NCBI RefSeq assembly: GCF_010977555.1 | Contig: NZ_CP048815.1 | Coordinates: 2,906,501-2,970,500, forward strand | Reading direction: 5' to 3' | DNA: 64,000 bases | Source: Caulobacter rhizosphaerae | Lineage (GTDB): Bacteria > Pseudomonadota > Alphaproteobacteria > Caulobacterales > Caulobacteraceae | Shown here: piece by piece, positions 25,369-34,028 of the stretch | Numbering within the stretch: position 1 is the stretch's first letter | Layout: each line of letters begins with the position of its first letter | Translations under genes and position numbers: made by a program | Notes under the pieces: model-generated | Databases searched by the model: none | What the model was told of the DNA's origin: nothing | What the model saw: the letters and a program-made list of their open reading frames with translations, nothing else

Positions 25369-28179
25369 CTAGAACCGGGCGGCGACGCGGGCGTAGTAGA
25401 AGCCGCCGCTGATCCCGTACGGAGAGTACTGGTTGTAGTAGGCGAAGGCGGGCGTGCCGCGGTTGGCGGCTCTGACGCTGTCGGGGTAGGCGTCCAGCAG
25501 GTTGTTGGCGCCGACGCTGAGCGTGATGTTGTCGGTCGCCGCGTAGCTGAGGTCGAGGTCGACGATCAGCTTGGGGCTGACGGTTTCGTCGTTGGCCGCC
25601 AGCGACGTGCGCTGGATGACCTCGCCGTAGCGGGTCAGGCGCAGGTTGGTGTCGAACTTGCCGAGGGTCCAGTCGGCGCCCAGGATGAACTTGTCCTTGG
25701 GGGTGCCGACGGTCAGGTCGCCGATCTTCACGCGGTCGATATAGACGATCCCCGCCGCCGCTAAGGCCGCCGGCGGCTGCACCACACGGGTGAACTTGTT
25801 CTTGGTGTGGTTGGCCGAGAGCGTCCACCGCACCGACCCGAAGTCGCCGAAGTCGGTGCGATAGTCGACCACAAAGTCGACGCCGCGCGTCTTGGTGTCG
25901 GCGAAATTGCCGTAGTAGAAGGCCGCCTGCTGCGGGTTCAGGCCCTGGCTGGCCAGGGCGGTGCTGACGGCGACGTTCGGGCCCAGCGTGCCGCTCTGCA
26001 GGATGCGGTTGTCGATCTTGATCTGGTAGACGTCCAGCGTGACGTTCATCCGCGACAGCGGCTGGGCCACGATCCCGACCGAATAGTTGGTCGACTTCTC
26101 CGGCCGCAGCGGCTTGGCGCCCAGGGCGATGGCGGCCGGGTTGTCCGGCGGAAGCAACTGCACCGGATAGAGCTGGGTCGTGGTCGCGGGCGGTACGATC
26201 ACGCCGATGGTGCTGGACGAGGCGTAGTGCTGCTGCTGCAACGACGGCGCCCGGAAGCCGGTGCTGGCCGTCCCGCGGATCGCCAGGCGCGGCAGGATGG
26301 CGTAGCGGCTGGACAGCTTGAAGGTCTTGGCGTCGCCGAAGTCCGAATAGTGCTCGAAGCGACCGGCCAGGGCGAACTCCAGCTTTTCGGTCACCTTCTG
26401 CTCGACGTTCAGATAGGCCGAGATGTTATCGCGCGAGAACGACCCGGCCGAGAACGGCGGGAAGCCGGTCACGCCCTGCGAGCCGCCCGCGAAGACGACG
26501 CCCGCCTGCGGGCTGCCGGCCGGGGCGACATAGCCGCCGTTGATGTAGGAGGCCGGTTCGCCCGCCACGATCTCGAACTTGTCGTCGCGGTATTCCGCTC
26601 CCAGCGCCACGAACAGCGGCTCGGCGAAGACGCCGGTCTCGACTTCACGTGTCAGGTCCAGGTTGCTGGTCCACTCCTGGAACTTCAGCGCGCCGATGTA
26701 GAAATAGGTCGGGCTGGCTGGGCCCAGCGAGGCGTTCAACGAGTTCTCATAGTAGTCGACGTCGTCGCGGCTGAAGGTCGTGGACAGGTCCCAATCGAAG
26801 CCCAGCACGTCCGAGCCCTTGGCGCCGAACGCCACCTGGAAGTCACGGTCCTTGAGGAACAGGCGCGGCGTGTAGCCGTCGGGATTGACCGCGGTGATGT
26901 TGTTGCTGGCGTTCGGGTTGCGGAAGGTCAGCCAGGCTGCGGTGTTGCGGCTGGAGAAGGTGCCGAACGAATAGACGTCGATGTCGTCGGTGATCGGCGA
27001 GCCGGCGCTGTAGCCCAGCGAGAACAGCTGCACCTGCGGCGAGCCCGGATGGCTGGTGTGGCGGTTGGCGGTCGCCTCGCGCGGATCCGGGGTCGAACCG
27101 GCCGTCCCCACTCGCACCGGCTGTCCCTGGGCGTTGCGCGGAAAGTACATCAGGGTGGTGTTCGGCGTCTTGTCGCCGCGATCGGTCGGATCGGTGATCC
27201 GCACGTCGCCCGTCAGGTTCAGATAGCCGGCCTCGCCGAGCTTCAAGCCGATATTGCCTGAGAGCTGCCCGGTCTCGCCGTCGCCCTCGGCGGTCTTGCC
27301 GTAGAGGGCGGTCATCGAGCCGCCCTCGGGCCGCTTCTTGAGGATGACGTTGATCACTCCGGCCAGGGCGTCGGAACCGTATTGGGCGGAGGCGCCGTCG
27401 CGCAGCACCTCGATCCGCTCGATCGCGGCCGACGGGATCAGGTCCAGGTCCGGCGGCGACTGGCCGTTCTGGGTCGTGCCGTTGACGAACAGGATGGCGG
27501 TGTTGTGCCGGCGCTTGCCGTCGACCAGCACCAGGGTCTGGTCGGCCGACAGCCCACGCAGCGACACGGTCTTGATCGCGAAACTGGCCCCCGCCCCGCT
27601 GTTGGATGTGTTGGCCGACGGCACCAGGGTCGAGATCAGGTCGCGCGTCGACTGCTTGCCGCTCTTGGTCAGTTCGGCCGACGAGATCACGTCGATCGGC
27701 GCCATGCTCTCGGTGACCGTGCGCGAGGTCGAGCGCGTGCCGGTGACGATCAGTTCCTCAATGACGCTGGGCGCGTCGGGTTCCGGCGGCGGCGCGGGCT
27801 CGGGGGCCGCGGCTATGGCGCCGGCGCCGGCGCCCGACCATCCGGTCCGGATTAGGCCGGCGCGCGGCGGGGCCAGGATGATCGTCTTGCCGTCGTTGGA
27901 GACCACCGACAGGCCCGTCCCCGCCAAGAGTTGCTCCAGGGCGCGATCGACCGGCAGGGCTCCGCGCACCGGCGCGGTGCGCCGGCCCTGGGCGGCGTCG
28001 GACTGGACCAGAATCTGCACGCCGGCCTGCCGGGCGAACTGGCGGATGCCCGCCGCCGCCGGCTGGGCGTCGATCTTGAACGGCATGGCCTGAGCCAGGG
28101 TCGCTCCCGCGCTCAGCGCCCAGGCGGCCGAGGCCGCGCACAGCAACCTCCGCCTGGCGGAACGGTTCCAGTCACGCAT
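25369..28179 (-). CDS. TonB-dependent receptor with STN signalling domain (FecA-type)
   Basis: 936 residues; ATG 28179 is chosen for the GGGGGA site and the signal MRDWNRSARRRLLCAASAAW...LAQA. The STN domain (about 32-85) reads MPFKIDAQPAAAGIRQFARQ, then ILVQSD and LEQLLAGTGL. A Pro/Ala linker leads to the TonB box region IEELIVTGTRS, and the plug has LVLVDGKRRHNT and ERIEVLRDGASAQYGSDALA. The barrel ends in YYARVAARF. STN receptors sense their ligand and signal to FecR, whose gene lies upstream. Paralogue of the receptor at 40062 (same plug and SPYGISGGFYYAR end), which lacks STN. Own promoter likely in 28180-28555. Confidence 0.95.
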   Translation of the reverse strand: MRDWNRSARRRLLCAASAAWALSAGATLAQAMPFKIDAQPAAAGIRQFARQAGVQILVQSDAAQGRRTAPVRGALPVDRALEQLLAGTGLSVVSNDGKTIILAPPRAGLIRTGWSGAGAGAIAAAPEPAPPPEPDAPSVIEELIVTGTRSTSRTVTESMAPIDVISSAELTKSGKQSTRDLISTLVPSANTSNSGAGASFAIKTVSLRGLSADQTLVLVDGKRRHNTAILFVNGTTQNGQSPPDLDLIPSAAIERIEVLRDGASAQYGSDALAGVINVILKKRPEGGSMTALYGKTAEGDGETGQLSGNIGLKLGEAGYLNLTGDVRITDPTDRGDKTPNTTLMYFPRNAQGQPVRVGTAGSTPDPREATANRHTSHPGSPQVQLFSLGYSAGSPITDDIDVYSFGTFSSRNTAAWLTFRNPNASNNITAVNPDGYTPRLFLKDRDFQVAFGAKGSDVLGFDWDLSTTFSRDDVDYYENSLNASLGPASPTYFYIGALKFQEWTSNLDLTREVETGVFAEPLFVALGAEYRDDKFEIVAGEPASYINGGYVAPAGSPQAGVVFAGGSQGVTGFPPFSAGSFSRDNISAYLNVEQKVTEKLEFALAGRFEHYSDFGDAKTFKLSSRYAILPRLAIRGTASTGFRAPSLQQQHYASSSTIGVIVPPATTTQLYPVQLLPPDNPAAIALGAKPLRPEKSTNYSVGIVAQPLSRMNVTLDVYQIKIDNRILQSGTLGPNVAVSTALASQGLNPQQAAFYYGNFADTKTRGVDFVVDYRTDFGDFGSVRWTLSANHTKNKFTRVVQPPAALAAAGIVYIDRVKIGDLTVGTPKDKFILGADWTLGKFDTNLRLTRYGEVIQRTSLAANDETVSPKLIVDLDLSYAATDNITLSVGANNLLDAYPDSVRAANRGTPAFAYYNQYSPYGISGGFYYARVAARF

Positions 28180-28555
28180 CGACAATCCCCCATCGTTCCG
28201 AGGCCCGCCACTCGCGGCCTCCTGACAGGACGAGGCGCCGGAGCCGATTTTCCGGTGGGTGGGCGTGGGATTGGTCCGCTCACGGTCCAACACGCTCGCT
28301 TTTGCGCCAGCTTCGCCGCCCGGCGCCCATTTCGCACGCTTGTCAGGGTGACGGCCATCGGCGAAAGTCCTTTTCGCCGGAACCCGCTCTCTTCCAATTT
28401 TCATGAACACCTCGACCTTAAAGGTAGAGGGTATTAGGTCGATCAGTGCGACTTATGCGAAGTCAATATACATGCCTCGGACAGAAGATTTACTCATATC
28501 GCCAAACCGAATGAGTGATATTCAATCAACTCATATCGTCGCGAAGAATATGTAC
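28180..28555. other. Intergenic region between fecR and the STN-TBDR
   Basis: About 375 bases, unusually AT-rich at its fecR end (28440-28560). Signalling operons often keep fecR and the receptor close; here the gap suggests a separate receptor promoter. It carries a series of ACTCAT boxes (next entry). No gene seen. Confidence 0.55.
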
Positions 28556-28559
28556 TCAT
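28492..28559. repeat. Four ACTCAT boxes, candidate operator cluster
   Basis: ACTCAT at 28492-28497, its complement ATGAGT at 28511-28516, ACTCAT at 28529-28534 and 28554-28559. The first and third extend to the identical ACTCATATCG. Start-to-start spacing is 19, 18 and 25 bases. The last box overlaps the fecR stop codon. Such spacing suits cooperative protein binding. Confidence 0.5.
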
Positions 28560-29530
28560 GAAATACGAGCGTGCGCTATCCTGATCGTGCCTTCGTCATC
28601 GCTGACGGCCGCCCCGAGCGTCTTGGCGACTGCCGCCGCGAAACTCTCCGGTTCGTTGGTCTGGAACAGACCCACGAAGCGCTCCTGGGCCAGGGCCGGA
28701 TCGTCGATAACGATCTGGCGGCTGTTGTAGCGATTGAACAGGCGCGCGGCCTGCTCGAGGCTCTCCCCATCCAGAGCGATCTCGCCATTGCGCCAGGCCA
28801 GGCTACGCTCGATCTCGGAGGGCGACTCCGCCACGGTGGGCGAGACGGTGCTGGCCAGGACGATGCGGCTGCCGGCCGACAACCGCCGCCGGGGTCCCGG
28901 ATCACCCTCGACCCAGGTCTCGACCACGCCCTCGGTGACCATCACGTCGACGCCGACGCCGGCTTCGGCGTCGCGGCGCACCGAGAAGGCCGTGCCTAGG
29001 GCGCGGACGCGAACTGGCCCCGCCGCGACGACGAACGGACGCTCGGGATCCTTGGCGACCTGGAACCAGGCCTCCCCTTCCTTCAGGACGACATGACGCG
29101 ACTGGGGCTTCATCGCCACTTCCAGTGCGGTCTTGGTGTTGATGGCCACCAGCGAGCCGTCGGCCAGCGGCACGCGACGGATCTCGCCCAGGCGCGTGTC
29201 CAGCCGCTGGGGCCGCGCGGTCCACAGGCCGATCCCGCCGACCAGCGCAGCGGCGACCGCGCCGCCCGCTCCGGCGATCAGGGCGCGACGATCGGGACGC
29301 TGGGCGACCACGGCCTCGACTGTCGGCGCGACATTGGCCAGGGCGCGCCCCCGGTCCAGGAAGCTGATCGCCGCCTGCGCCCGCAGCAGCGCCCCGGCCC
29401 GTCGCGCGTCGGCCTTCAGCCAGGCCTGCAGTTGGGGGTCGCGCTCGACGTCCAGCCCATGCGCGTCGACGCGGGCGGCCCAGTCGGCCGCTTCCTCGTC
29501 AATCTCGCTTGCGGACCGAATGGAGCTCAT
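28556..29530 (-). CDS. FecR-family anti-sigma/sigma regulator
   Basis: 324 residues. N-terminal DUF4880-like segment (DEEAADWAARVDA, LQAWLKADARRAGALLRAQA) for sigma binding; a transmembrane helix about 83-103 (LIAGAGGAVAAALVGGIGLW); then the periplasmic FecR domain: LGEIRRVPLADGSLVAINTK, GEAWFQVAKDPERPFVVAAG, VRALGTAFSVRR. The C-terminal STN-like part ends NRYNSRQIVIDDPALAQ. It passes the signal from the receptor at 25369 to the sigma factor. Starts inside the sigma gene (32-base overlap), so translation is coupled. Confidence 0.95.
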   Translation of the reverse strand: MSSIRSASEIDEEAADWAARVDAHGLDVERDPQLQAWLKADARRAGALLRAQAAISFLDRGRALANVAPTVEAVVAQRPDRRALIAGAGGAVAAALVGGIGLWTARPQRLDTRLGEIRRVPLADGSLVAINTKTALEVAMKPQSRHVVLKEGEAWFQVAKDPERPFVVAAGPVRVRALGTAFSVRRDAEAGVGVDVMVTEGVVETWVEGDPGPRRRLSAGSRIVLASTVSPTVAESPSEIERSLAWRNGEIALDGESLEQAARLFNRYNSRQIVIDDPALAQERFVGLFQTNEPESFAAAVAKTLGAAVSDDEGTIRIAHARIS

Positions 29531-30080
29531 GAGCCTTGCCGACTGCTGCTTGATCCTGCGCCGTTGTCTCCGATAAGGCGCGCAGGATTAAACGCAAGCC
29601 TCGGGCCGATTGCATTTCCACGACGTTCTCGGTCACGCCCAGACGCGCGGCGGTCTCCTTCTGCGACAGGCCGTGGATCCGGCGAAGGGTGAAGATCTGT
29701 CGACACCGCTCGGGCAATCCTTCGATCAATTGCTGCACCCTCCCCAGTTCGCGACGGCCCGCGACCACGCGTTCTGGAGAAGGCTCATCATCTACGACGT
29801 TCAGGGCGTCGATTTCCGTGACGCAATCGATGCGGACGATGCGCGCGCGGCGAATTTTCTGGATGGCGATGTTGCGGGCCGTCCGGAAAAAATATGCGCG
29901 GCCGTTGGCGATGTGGGCGACGGTTTCCAGCGCGGCCAACCGACAATAGGTTTCCTGCACCACGTCGTCGATGTCCGCGGCGGAACTGCCCGACCGGCGC
30001 AGCCACCCGCGCACGTCGGCTTCATGCGGTAGAATCTGGCCGCCGACGAAGGCGACAATCTCGGCGCGGCTCTGCTTCAA
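29499..30080 (-). CDS. ECF sigma factor, FecI type
   Basis: 193 residues, probably from TTG 30080 with GAGGGG close by. The start is supported by alignment with the second sigma factor at 57229 (shared PHEAxVRxWLRR near residue 18). Region 2: DIDDVVQETYCRLAAL and RAYFFRTARNIAIQKIRRAR; region 4: LPERCRQIFTLRRIHGLSQK, TAARLGVTENVVEMQ. No anti-sigma ZAS domain. Probably released by the FecR/STN-receptor relay to transcribe the 25369 receptor and its downstream enzymes. Confidence 0.93.
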   Translation of the reverse strand: MKQSRAEIVAFVGGQILPHEADVRGWLRRSGSSAADIDDVVQETYCRLAALETVAHIANGRAYFFRTARNIAIQKIRRARIVRIDCVTEIDALNVVDDEPSPERVVAGRRELGRVQQLIEGLPERCRQIFTLRRIHGLSQKETAARLGVTENVVEMQSARGLRLILRALSETTAQDQAAVGKAHELHSVRKRD

Positions 30081-30506
30081 CGGCCCCTCGACAACGCAAT
30101 CCCGACGGGACTCAGGTTTCGGTCAACCGGTCAGGCCGGCAACACCCCTGCGGGTCAATCACCGCCTGTTCCCCGTTCGGCGCCGCCGCATGGGGCAGAA
30201 CTTGGCGTCCGGCGCCTCGCGCTGGCAATGGCGACCGGCCCGTCAGCCAGGCCTGGCCAATAGCCGCGGTGTTTGGGCAGGGTGTCGGCCGCATTGGCGA
30301 CACGGCGGTTTTAGAAGGCGTGGAACGTCGGGGCCGGTAGCAGTTCTGGGCGATCGAAGGTTCTGGAAGGCACGAAGAACGTGTTGAAGGGTCCGCCTGA
30401 TCCGGGCTTTGAGCCTTGCTTTGCGCTGCCCGAAAACGCTGGTTATCAGGACCCTGCCGAAACGAGACCCTATCCTAGCTTCCTTCGTCGCGCCTCCCAC
30501 GCGAAG
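30081..30506. other. Intergenic region, nothing recognised
   Basis: About 425 bases between the sigma-factor start and the end of the HxlR gene. It should contain the sigma gene promoter. I see no gene, repeat or strong hairpin. Confidence 0.4.
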
Positions 30507-31004
30507 CTAACGCCCTTTTTCGCTTCCCGCGCCCAACAGCCGATGGACAGCCTCGTCGGCGTCCGGCCCGGGGCGCATCATCGCGCGCTCGATCGGCACC
30601 GCCTCACCCGTCTCGGCGTCGACAAGGGTCAAGCGCAGGGGGCGTCCGGTATGGCGATCGACCATCTCCATGGGCACGCCAAAGCCGCTGGCGTCCCATC
30701 GGTCACCCCACTCGCGTAGCGCCACCGTGACCTTCCACAGGTCCCGTCCCCTGTCGGTCAGCCGATATTCGTCGCGTGGCGGGCGTTCCTGGTATCGAAC
30801 CCGTTCGACTAGGCCGCCCTCCACCAGGTGCGTCAGCCGCGCCGCTAGCGTCGCGGGCGGGATGCCTGTGCTGGCGCGCAGTTCGTCATAGCGGCGCAGT
30901 CCCAGCGACAGGTCGCGGATCAACAACAACGCCCAGCGATCGCCGACCACTTCCAGGGCGCCAGCCATCGAGCACCGCATTCCGGAGAACGATTTCGCCT
31001 TCAT
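30507..31004 (-). CDS. HxlR-family transcriptional regulator
   Basis: 165 residues from ATG 31004 (a GTG at 31007 is adjacent). HxlR winged helix: MRCSMAGALEVVGDRWALLL, IRDLSLGLRRYDELRASTGI, LAARLTHLVEGGLVERVRY, YRLTDRGRDLW. The conserved N-terminal Cys (position about 11) is the redox or electrophile sensor in several HxlR members. Divergent from the hydrolase/reductase operon with a perfect palindrome in between, so likely its repressor and autoregulated. Confidence 0.93.
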   Translation of the reverse strand: MKAKSFSGMRCSMAGALEVVGDRWALLLIRDLSLGLRRYDELRASTGIPPATLAARLTHLVEGGLVERVRYQERPPRDEYRLTDRGRDLWKVTVALREWGDRWDASGFGVPMEMVDRHTGRPLRLTLVDAETGEAVPIERAMMRPGPDADEAVHRLLGAGSEKGR

Positions 31005-31022
31005 CACCGCCGCCCTCTTGTC

Positions 31023-31039
31023 ACTTCAATAATTGAAGT
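31023..31039. promoter_or_regulatory. Perfect palindrome, likely HxlR operator
   Basis: ACTTCAAT-A-ATTGAAGT: 8-bp arms, 1-base centre, 19 bases upstream of the hxlR start and 70 bases upstream of the divergent hydrolase gene. Symmetric AT-rich sites of this size are typical for the dimeric HxlR/MarR winged-helix proteins. Confidence 0.6.
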
Positions 31040-31108
31040 ATATCTCTGCCTCATCAAACTGCAAGCCTCGGCGCCGGTGCGCGAGCCCTTGCAGGCGGGA
31101 GAAGCCGC

Positions 31109-31945
31109 ATGGCCGCCGAGTCGTACAGGAACACGCCCAATCGCAACATCACGGTCGGCGAGGTCCGCTTCGCCTACCGCGATTTGGGTCCTCGGACAGG
31201 AACGCCCGTCGTCCTGCTCAATCACCTGGGCGCCACGCTGGACAATTTCGACCCTCGCGTCGTCGATGGCCTGGCGAGCAAGCATCGCGTGGTCGCGGTG
31301 GACAATCGCGGCGTCGGCGGATCGAGCGGCGCCACGCCGCGCGACATCGCCGCGATGGCGCACGACGCGGTCGCCTTCATCCGCGCCATGGGGTTCGAAC
31401 AGGTGGATCTGCTCGGCTTCTCGATGGGCGGCTTCGTCGCCCAGCAGATCGCGCTCAGCGAACCCGCGCTCGTGCGTCGGCTGATCCTGACAGGCACAGG
31501 TCCCGCCGGCGGGGCCGGGATGGACAAGGTCACCGGCGTCGCGGTGCGCGCCATGATCAAGGGCGCCCTGACCTTCAAAGATCCCAAGCTCTATCTGTTC
31601 TTCACCAAGACCGCCAACGGCCGTCGCGCCGGCCACGAATTTCTGGCGCGCTTGAAGGAGCGCACCGCCGATCGCGACAAACCGATCACGTCGGCCGCCT
31701 TTGGACGCCAGCTCACCGCGATCAGGTGTTGGGCGGGGCAGGCGCCGCAGGATCTATCCGTCATTACCCAGCCGACCCTCGTGGCCAATGGCGACGATGA
31801 CCGGATGGTGCCGACCGAAAATTCGCGCGACCTGGCCCGCCGCATCGCTGGCGCCGACCTGGTGATCTACCAGGACGCCGGTCACGGCGGCATCTTCCAA
31901 TATCACCGCCCCTTCGTGTTGGCCGCGCTCGAGTTCCTGCGCTGA
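31109..31945 (+). CDS. Alpha/beta hydrolase
   Basis: 278 residues from ATG 31109. Canonical fold signals: LLNHLGATLDNFDPR (HG-type oxyanion loop altered to HLG), VVAVDNRGVGGSSG, nucleophile elbow LLGFSMGGFV (Ser105), catalytic Asp in NGDDDRMVP, His in DAGHGGIFQYH. No signal peptide. Resembles the haloperoxidase/esterase-type hydrolases often next to HxlR and old-yellow-enzyme genes, probably in detoxification of small esters or lactones. A tandem paralogue follows 38 bases downstream. Confidence 0.92.
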   Translation: MAAESYRNTPNRNITVGEVRFAYRDLGPRTGTPVVLLNHLGATLDNFDPRVVDGLASKHRVVAVDNRGVGGSSGATPRDIAAMAHDAVAFIRAMGFEQVDLLGFSMGGFVAQQIALSEPALVRRLILTGTGPAGGAGMDKVTGVAVRAMIKGALTFKDPKLYLFFTKTANGRRAGHEFLARLKERTADRDKPITSAAFGRQLTAIRCWAGQAPQDLSVITQPTLVANGDDDRMVPTENSRDLARRIAGADLVIYQDAGHGGIFQYHRPFVLAALEFLR

Positions 31946-31983
31946 CCGCTTGATCGCAACCCTTCCGATCCGGAGTCCTCGAC

Positions 31984-32831
31984 ATGACCGACACCCACGT
32001 CACCGCTCCCAGCCGCTTTCTGGAAATCGACGGCGACCGCTTCGCCTATCGCCGCTGGGGAAACGCCGAAGGGGGTGAACCGCCCTTGCTGCTGATCCAG
32101 CATTTCCGGGGCGGCATGGACAATTGGGACCCGCTGATGACCGACGGTCTGGCCGCCGGACGCGAAGTGATCCTCTACAACGGACGCGGCGTCGCCTCCT
32201 CGTCGGGCCCGCCCCGCAACAGGATCGAGGACATGGCCGACGACATCGCCGCCTTCATCCGGGCGTTGGGACTGGAGCAGGTCGATCTGCTCGGCTTTTC
32301 CCTGGGGGGCATGCAGGCGCAGGACGTGGCGCTACGGCACCCGCGACGGGTCGCAGGCTGATGCTGCTCGGCACGGGCCCGCGTGGCGGCGCCTTCGGCT
32401 CCGATAAGCGCGTTCTGTTCCATGCGACGCAGCCGGTTCCGAGCGTCGAGGATTTCCTGTTCCTGTTCTTCGGTCGCTCGGAAGCGGCGCAACAGGCCGG
32501 CCGCGAGTTCTGGGCGCGACGCCACCAGCGCGCCGATCAGGACACGCCCAGCTCACCGGCGGCGATGCAGGCCCAGATGGAGGCCAACCTCGGCTGGCTG
32601 GCGCCGCTCGATCCCGCCGCGCCCTTGGCGCATCTGCGCGCGATCACCCAGCCAACCTTCATCCTGAACGGCAACGACGACGTGATGATCCCCACGATCA
32701 ACTCGTACGAAATGGCGCAGAACATCCCGAACGCCCAGCTCTTCATCTATCCGGACGCGGGCCACGGCGCCCAGTTCCAGTATCCCGAACGCTTCCTGCG
32801 CCACGCCATCCAGTTCCTGGATGAAGCGTGA
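31984..32831 (+). pseudogene. Alpha/beta hydrolase with single-base frameshift
   Basis: Tandem paralogue of the preceding gene. The first frame (31984-32361) reads FLEIDGDRFAYRRWG, LIQHFRGGMDNWDP and LLGFSLGGMQAQDVA, then ends RRVAG. The sequence resumes in another frame as RLMLLGTGPRGGAFG, ILNGNDDVMIP and YPDAGHGAQFQYPERF to 32831. One C is missing near 32352: GTC-CGC-AGG would read VRR and join both parts, as in the upstream paralogue (VRRLILTGTGP). The nucleophile, acid and His are all present, so either the decay is very recent or this is an assembly error. Confidence 0.88.
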
Positions 32832-32877
32832 TCGCATTCCGTCCGCCAAGTTTCAGTTTCCAAGCGAAAGATCGAGA

Positions 32878-33972
32878 ATGACCAGCAACGCCCTGTTCGA
32901 ACCCTACGCCTTCGGCGAGCTGACGATCGCCAATCGCATCGTGATGGCCCCGCTGACGCGCAATCGAGCGGGCGCTGGTTTGGTCGCGACCGATCTCATG
33001 GCCGATTACTACGCCCAGCGCGCCACCGCCGGCCTGATCATCTCGGAGGCGACACAGGTGTCACGGCAGGGCCAGGGTTACCAGGACACCCCCGGCATCT
33101 ACACGCCCGATCAGGTCGACGGCTGGCGCAAGGTTACGGACGCCGTTCATGCCAAGGGCGGCCGAATGATCGCCCAGCTGTGGCATGTGGGCCGGGTCAG
33201 CCATGTTGACCTGCAAGACGGCGGCGCGGCGCCCGTCGCCCCCTCCGCCATCCGCGCCCAGACCAAGACGGTGGTCAATAACGCCTTCGTCGACGTCTCG
33301 GAACCGCGCGCGCTGGCGTTGGACGAGCTGCCGGGCGTTATCGAGGATTTCCGAAACGCCGCGCTCAACGCCATCAAGGCGGGGTTCGACGGGGTCGAGG
33401 TGCATGGCGCCAACGGCTATCTGCTCGACCAGTTCGCCAAGGACGGCGCCAATGTCCGCACGGACGCCTATGGCAGTTCGGTGGAGAACCGCGCGCGGCT
33501 GATGATCGAGGTGACCGCGGCGGTGGCCGAGGCGGCCGGCGCCAACCGGACCGGCGTGCGGCTGTCGCCCGTCTCGCCGGCCAATGGCGTCTCGACCAGC
33601 GATCCCCAGCCGCAGTTCGACTACATCGTCGATCGCCTGAACGCGCTGGGCATCGCCTACATCCATGTCGTCGAGGGCGCGACGGGCGGTCCGCGCGATG
33701 TCGCCCCGTTTGACTTCGGATCGCTGCGCAAGCGTTTCGACGGCGTTTACATCGCCAACAACGGCTATGACCTGAACCTCGCTACGACCCGGCTGGCCGA
33801 GGGCAAGGCCGATCTGTTCGCTTTCGGACGTCCGTTCATCGCCAATCCCGACCTGGTCGGGCGCCTGAAGACCGGCAGGCCGCTCGCCGACCTCGATCCG
33901 GCGACGCTCTATGGCGGCGGGGCCAAGGGCTATACCGACTATCCGACGGCGACCGCCACCGTCGCCGCCTGA
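32878..33972 (+). CDS. Old-yellow-enzyme family alkene reductase (NADH:flavin oxidoreductase)
   Basis: 364 residues from ATG 32878, matching the usual family start (MTSNALFEPYAFGELTIANR). FMN TIM-barrel features: IVMAPLTRNRAG, IISEATQVSRQGQGY, AQLWHVGRVSH, the substrate-binding His/Asn pair in VEVHGANGYLLDQF, then TDAYGSSVENRARL and FAFGRPFIANPDL. Reduces activated C=C bonds (enones, nitroalkenes, nitrate esters) with NAD(P)H. Third gene of the HxlR-controlled set. Goes with a reactive-electrophile detoxification role. Confidence 0.95.
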   Translation: MTSNALFEPYAFGELTIANRIVMAPLTRNRAGAGLVATDLMADYYAQRATAGLIISEATQVSRQGQGYQDTPGIYTPDQVDGWRKVTDAVHAKGGRMIAQLWHVGRVSHVDLQDGGAAPVAPSAIRAQTKTVVNNAFVDVSEPRALALDELPGVIEDFRNAALNAIKAGFDGVEVHGANGYLLDQFAKDGANVRTDAYGSSVENRARLMIEVTAAVAEAAGANRTGVRLSPVSPANGVSTSDPQPQFDYIVDRLNALGIAYIHVVEGATGGPRDVAPFDFGSLRKRFDGVYIANNGYDLNLATTRLAEGKADLFAFGRPFIANPDLVGRLKTGRPLADLDPATLYGGGAKGYTDYPTATATVAA

Positions 33973-34028
33973 CAAGCCACCCGCAGGCCGCGTCACGGGG
34001 CGGCTCCGACGGAACAAGGAGACGCCTG

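Noticed and set aside
20620..25764. 954- and 740-codon plus-strand open frames opposite the amine oxidase, amidohydrolase and receptor
   Set aside because: Antisense shadows produced by codon bias. No signal, domain or RBS; both overlap well-recognised genes fully.
20578..30080. Lasso-peptide isopeptidase locus
   Set aside because: The operon order is similar, but the hydrolase is an HxH amidohydrolase, not an S9 peptidase, and no precursor, B or C protein is present.
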